Shown here piece after piece: positions 62,695 through 64,000 of a DNA stretch of 64,000 nt; the stretch's first letter is position 1; each line of letters opens with the position of its first letter. The notes below the pieces were generated by a model that worked only from the letters and a program-made list of their open reading frames with translations, was not told the origin of the DNA and did no database searches. The DNA comes from Bacteroidales bacterium Phil6 (lineage in GTDB: Bacteria > Bacteroidota > Bacteroidia > Bacteroidales > F082): positions 50,179 through 114,178 of the forward strand of contig NWBN01000006.1 of NCBI GenBank assembly GCA_002633315.1, given 5' to 3'. Position numbers and translations under genes: made by a program.

Positions 62695-63897
62695 TTATTC
62701 CACCGGTTCATAATATGTGTCTGCCCTGTCCGGATCAAATGTCTCGTTAGCCCACATCACTGTCACCAAATCTTTCTCTTCCGACAGGTTTATTATATTG
62801 TGCGTGTAGCCAGGCAACATGTGCACCGCCTCGATTTTTTCTCCGCTAACCTCGAACTCGATGACATCACCAGTGTCGATCTTACGCTCCTGTATCAGCG
62901 CATGACCGCTAACCACTATAAAAAACTCCCACTTACTGTTGTGCCAGTGCTGTCCTTTCGTTATCCCTGGTCTCGAAATATTTACCGACACCTGTCCGTT
63001 GTTCCGGCTTCTCAACAGTTCTGTAAATGAACCTCTCGCATCTTCATTCATTCTCAATGAATATTTTATCTTATCTTTAGGTAGATATGACAAATATGTC
63101 GAATACAGTTTCTTCGCAAAACTGTTATCCGGTATTTCAGGGATCATCAATGTCTCAGGCTGGCTTCGAAATTCTTCCAACAATTTCACTATCTCTCCAA
63201 GAGTTGCCTTGTATGTCGTCGGTACTGCACAATATCTACCTCCTTCTTTCATTACTGTCTCTATTCCTTCAAACTCACAATGATGCTCCTCTCCTTTCAA
63301 CGCTGATATCATCTCGTCAACCAGGTCATCTATATACAGTAACTCCAATTCCGTCGTACGATCATTCACCTGTATCGGCAATCCGTTTGCCATGTTATGA
63401 CAAAATGTCGCAACTACACTGTTGTAGTTTGGTCTGCACCATTTGCCGAACAGGTTGGGGAAACGGTACACCAACACTTTTGCTCCCGTCTCTTCGGAAT
63501 ATCTGAAAAACAAATCCTCTCCTGCTTTCTTACTCTTTCCGTAATCTCCTTCAGCATATCTTCCGACAAGCGTCGCCTGTATTGAACTCGACAGCATTAC
63601 AGGACAGATATTATTATATTCTTTTAACTTATCAAGAAGCTCTGTCGCAAATCCGAAATTACCTTCCATGAACTCTTTTGGATCCTTGGGACGGTTCACC
63701 CCGGCAAGATTGAAAACAAAATCAGCATTCTTACAATATGTTTCCAACTCTTCCTCTCTTGATTCAATATCATATTCATACACCTCTTCTATCTTTACGT
63801 CCCCGTAATACCTTGCCTTGCCTTCCTGTATGTTTCTCAACTGTGCACACAGATTCTTCCCTACGAAGCCTTTTGCTCCGGTTACTAATATCTTCAT
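62695..63897 (-). CDS. fnlB: UDP-L-FucNAc pathway reductase (FnlB/Cap5F-like) with C-terminal cupin
   Basis: Bifunctional-looking protein of 400 residues. The N-terminal SDR domain has the NADP loop VTGAKGFVGKNLC, NADFVFNLAGVNRP and GDYGKSKKAGEDLF (YxxxK). A C-terminal cupin (about 290-385) has KGQHWHNSKWEFFIVVSGHA. This two-domain form is that of Cap5F/FnlB, which epimerises and reduces the 4-keto-hexulose made by FnlA. FnlA should be the next gene to the right, outside the window. Confidence 0.9.
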   Translation of the reverse strand: MKILVTGAKGFVGKNLCAQLRNIQEGKARYYGDVKIEEVYEYDIESREEELETYCKNADFVFNLAGVNRPKDPKEFMEGNFGFATELLDKLKEYNNICPVMLSSSIQATLVGRYAEGDYGKSKKAGEDLFFRYSEETGAKVLVYRFPNLFGKWCRPNYNSVVATFCHNMANGLPIQVNDRTTELELLYIDDLVDEMISALKGEEHHCEFEGIETVMKEGGRYCAVPTTYKATLGEIVKLLEEFRSQPETLMIPEIPDNSFAKKLYSTYLSYLPKDKIKYSLRMNEDARGSFTELLRSRNNGQVSVNISRPGITKGQHWHNSKWEFFIVVSGHALIQERKIDTGDVIEFEVSGEKIEAVHMLPGYTHNIINLSEEKDLVTVMWANETFDPDRADTYYEPVE

Positions 63898-64000
63898 CTC
63901 TTCTTATTATTTATTTCTTGTCTTATCTCGGGCGGAGTTGCCCTCTGTCACTACTGTGACTTTCGGTGGGTTCTTATCTCTATTCTGATCTTATGTCTCT
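63898..64000. other. Unassigned right edge
   Basis: No minus-strand frame through this 103-base stretch gives a recognisable C-terminus. A small inverted repeat GTCAC-TACT-GTGAC lies at about 63947-63960. Confidence 0.5.

Noticed and set aside
1..64000. tRNA, rRNA, CRISPR arrays or intact transposases
   Set aside because: None was recognised by reading the intergenic regions; a covariance or repeat search could still find a missed tRNA.

Overview
The window reads as a contiguous chromosomal segment of a low-GC member of the Bacteroidota, most likely the order Bacteroidales. Evidence: recurrent Bacteroidota-type -7 promoter elements (TAnnTTTG) just upstream of start codons; a secreted protein with a type IX secretion (T9SS) C-terminal sorting domain (17507-19603); a PorG-like outer-membrane protein; and typical gene neighbourhoods (alaS divergent from an M23 peptidase plus MerR gene; ddl next to a PASTA protein and rluD; pyrH-frr). 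No tRNA, rRNA, CRISPR array or intact insertion sequence was seen. Genus cannot be fixed from the sequence alone.

Layout. 1-23833 is core genome: uppS (cut by the window edge), PorG-like, nadK, an Omp85 protein, a CBS protein, rsgA, dprA, a family-28-like glycosyltransferase, lgt, two envelope proteins, alaS, an M23 peptidase, a MerR regulator, the minus-strand operon PASTA / T9SS substrate / rluD / hldD, and the plus-strand operon ddl / AI-2E-type permease / YtxH / holin-like. 23834-33930 is an accessory island. It holds a five-gene plus-strand defence operon: a C5 cytosine methylase, a GHKL (paraMORC) ATPase, a Z1-type SF2 helicase-like NTPase, a PD-(D/E)XK nuclease, and a 737-residue protein of unknown function built from two different tandemly duplicated domains. 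A decayed XRE controller gene lies upstream. Downstream lie a rhuM fragment and two HipB-like antitoxin genes whose hipA partners are reduced to 11-21 recognisable codons. 34115-55879 is core genome again: frr, pyrH, a patatin/Omp85 fusion, secA, a thioredoxin-fold protein without catalytic cysteines, coaD, a NUDIX hydrolase, pyrE, birA, rsfS, ftsH, a LUD protein, a PQQ-type propeller, a NagB/PIG-L fusion and a lipoprotein phosphatidylserine decarboxylase. 56064-63897 is a minus-strand surface-polysaccharide locus: fnlB, fnlC, wbuB, a GNAT acetyltransferase, an aminotransferase, an initiating sugar-phosphate transferase, wbuC with two in-frame TAG codons, and a second aminotransferase.

How the parts work together. 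The defence operon is tightly packed (overlaps or gaps of at most 5 nt) and is best read as a methylation-linked restriction system of the MORC-like ATPase class; the fifth protein is the least explained part. The relic genes on both flanks show that this slot between the holin-like gene and frr has turned over repeatedly. The polysaccharide locus encodes most of a UDP-N-acetyl-L-fucosamine pathway plus steps for a 4-amino-sugar; fnlA would be expected beyond the right edge. The T9SS substrate, PorG-like protein and surface-glycan locus are consistent with a cell that secretes proteins through T9SS, where cargo is often anchored to a lipopolysaccharide, but that link is inference.
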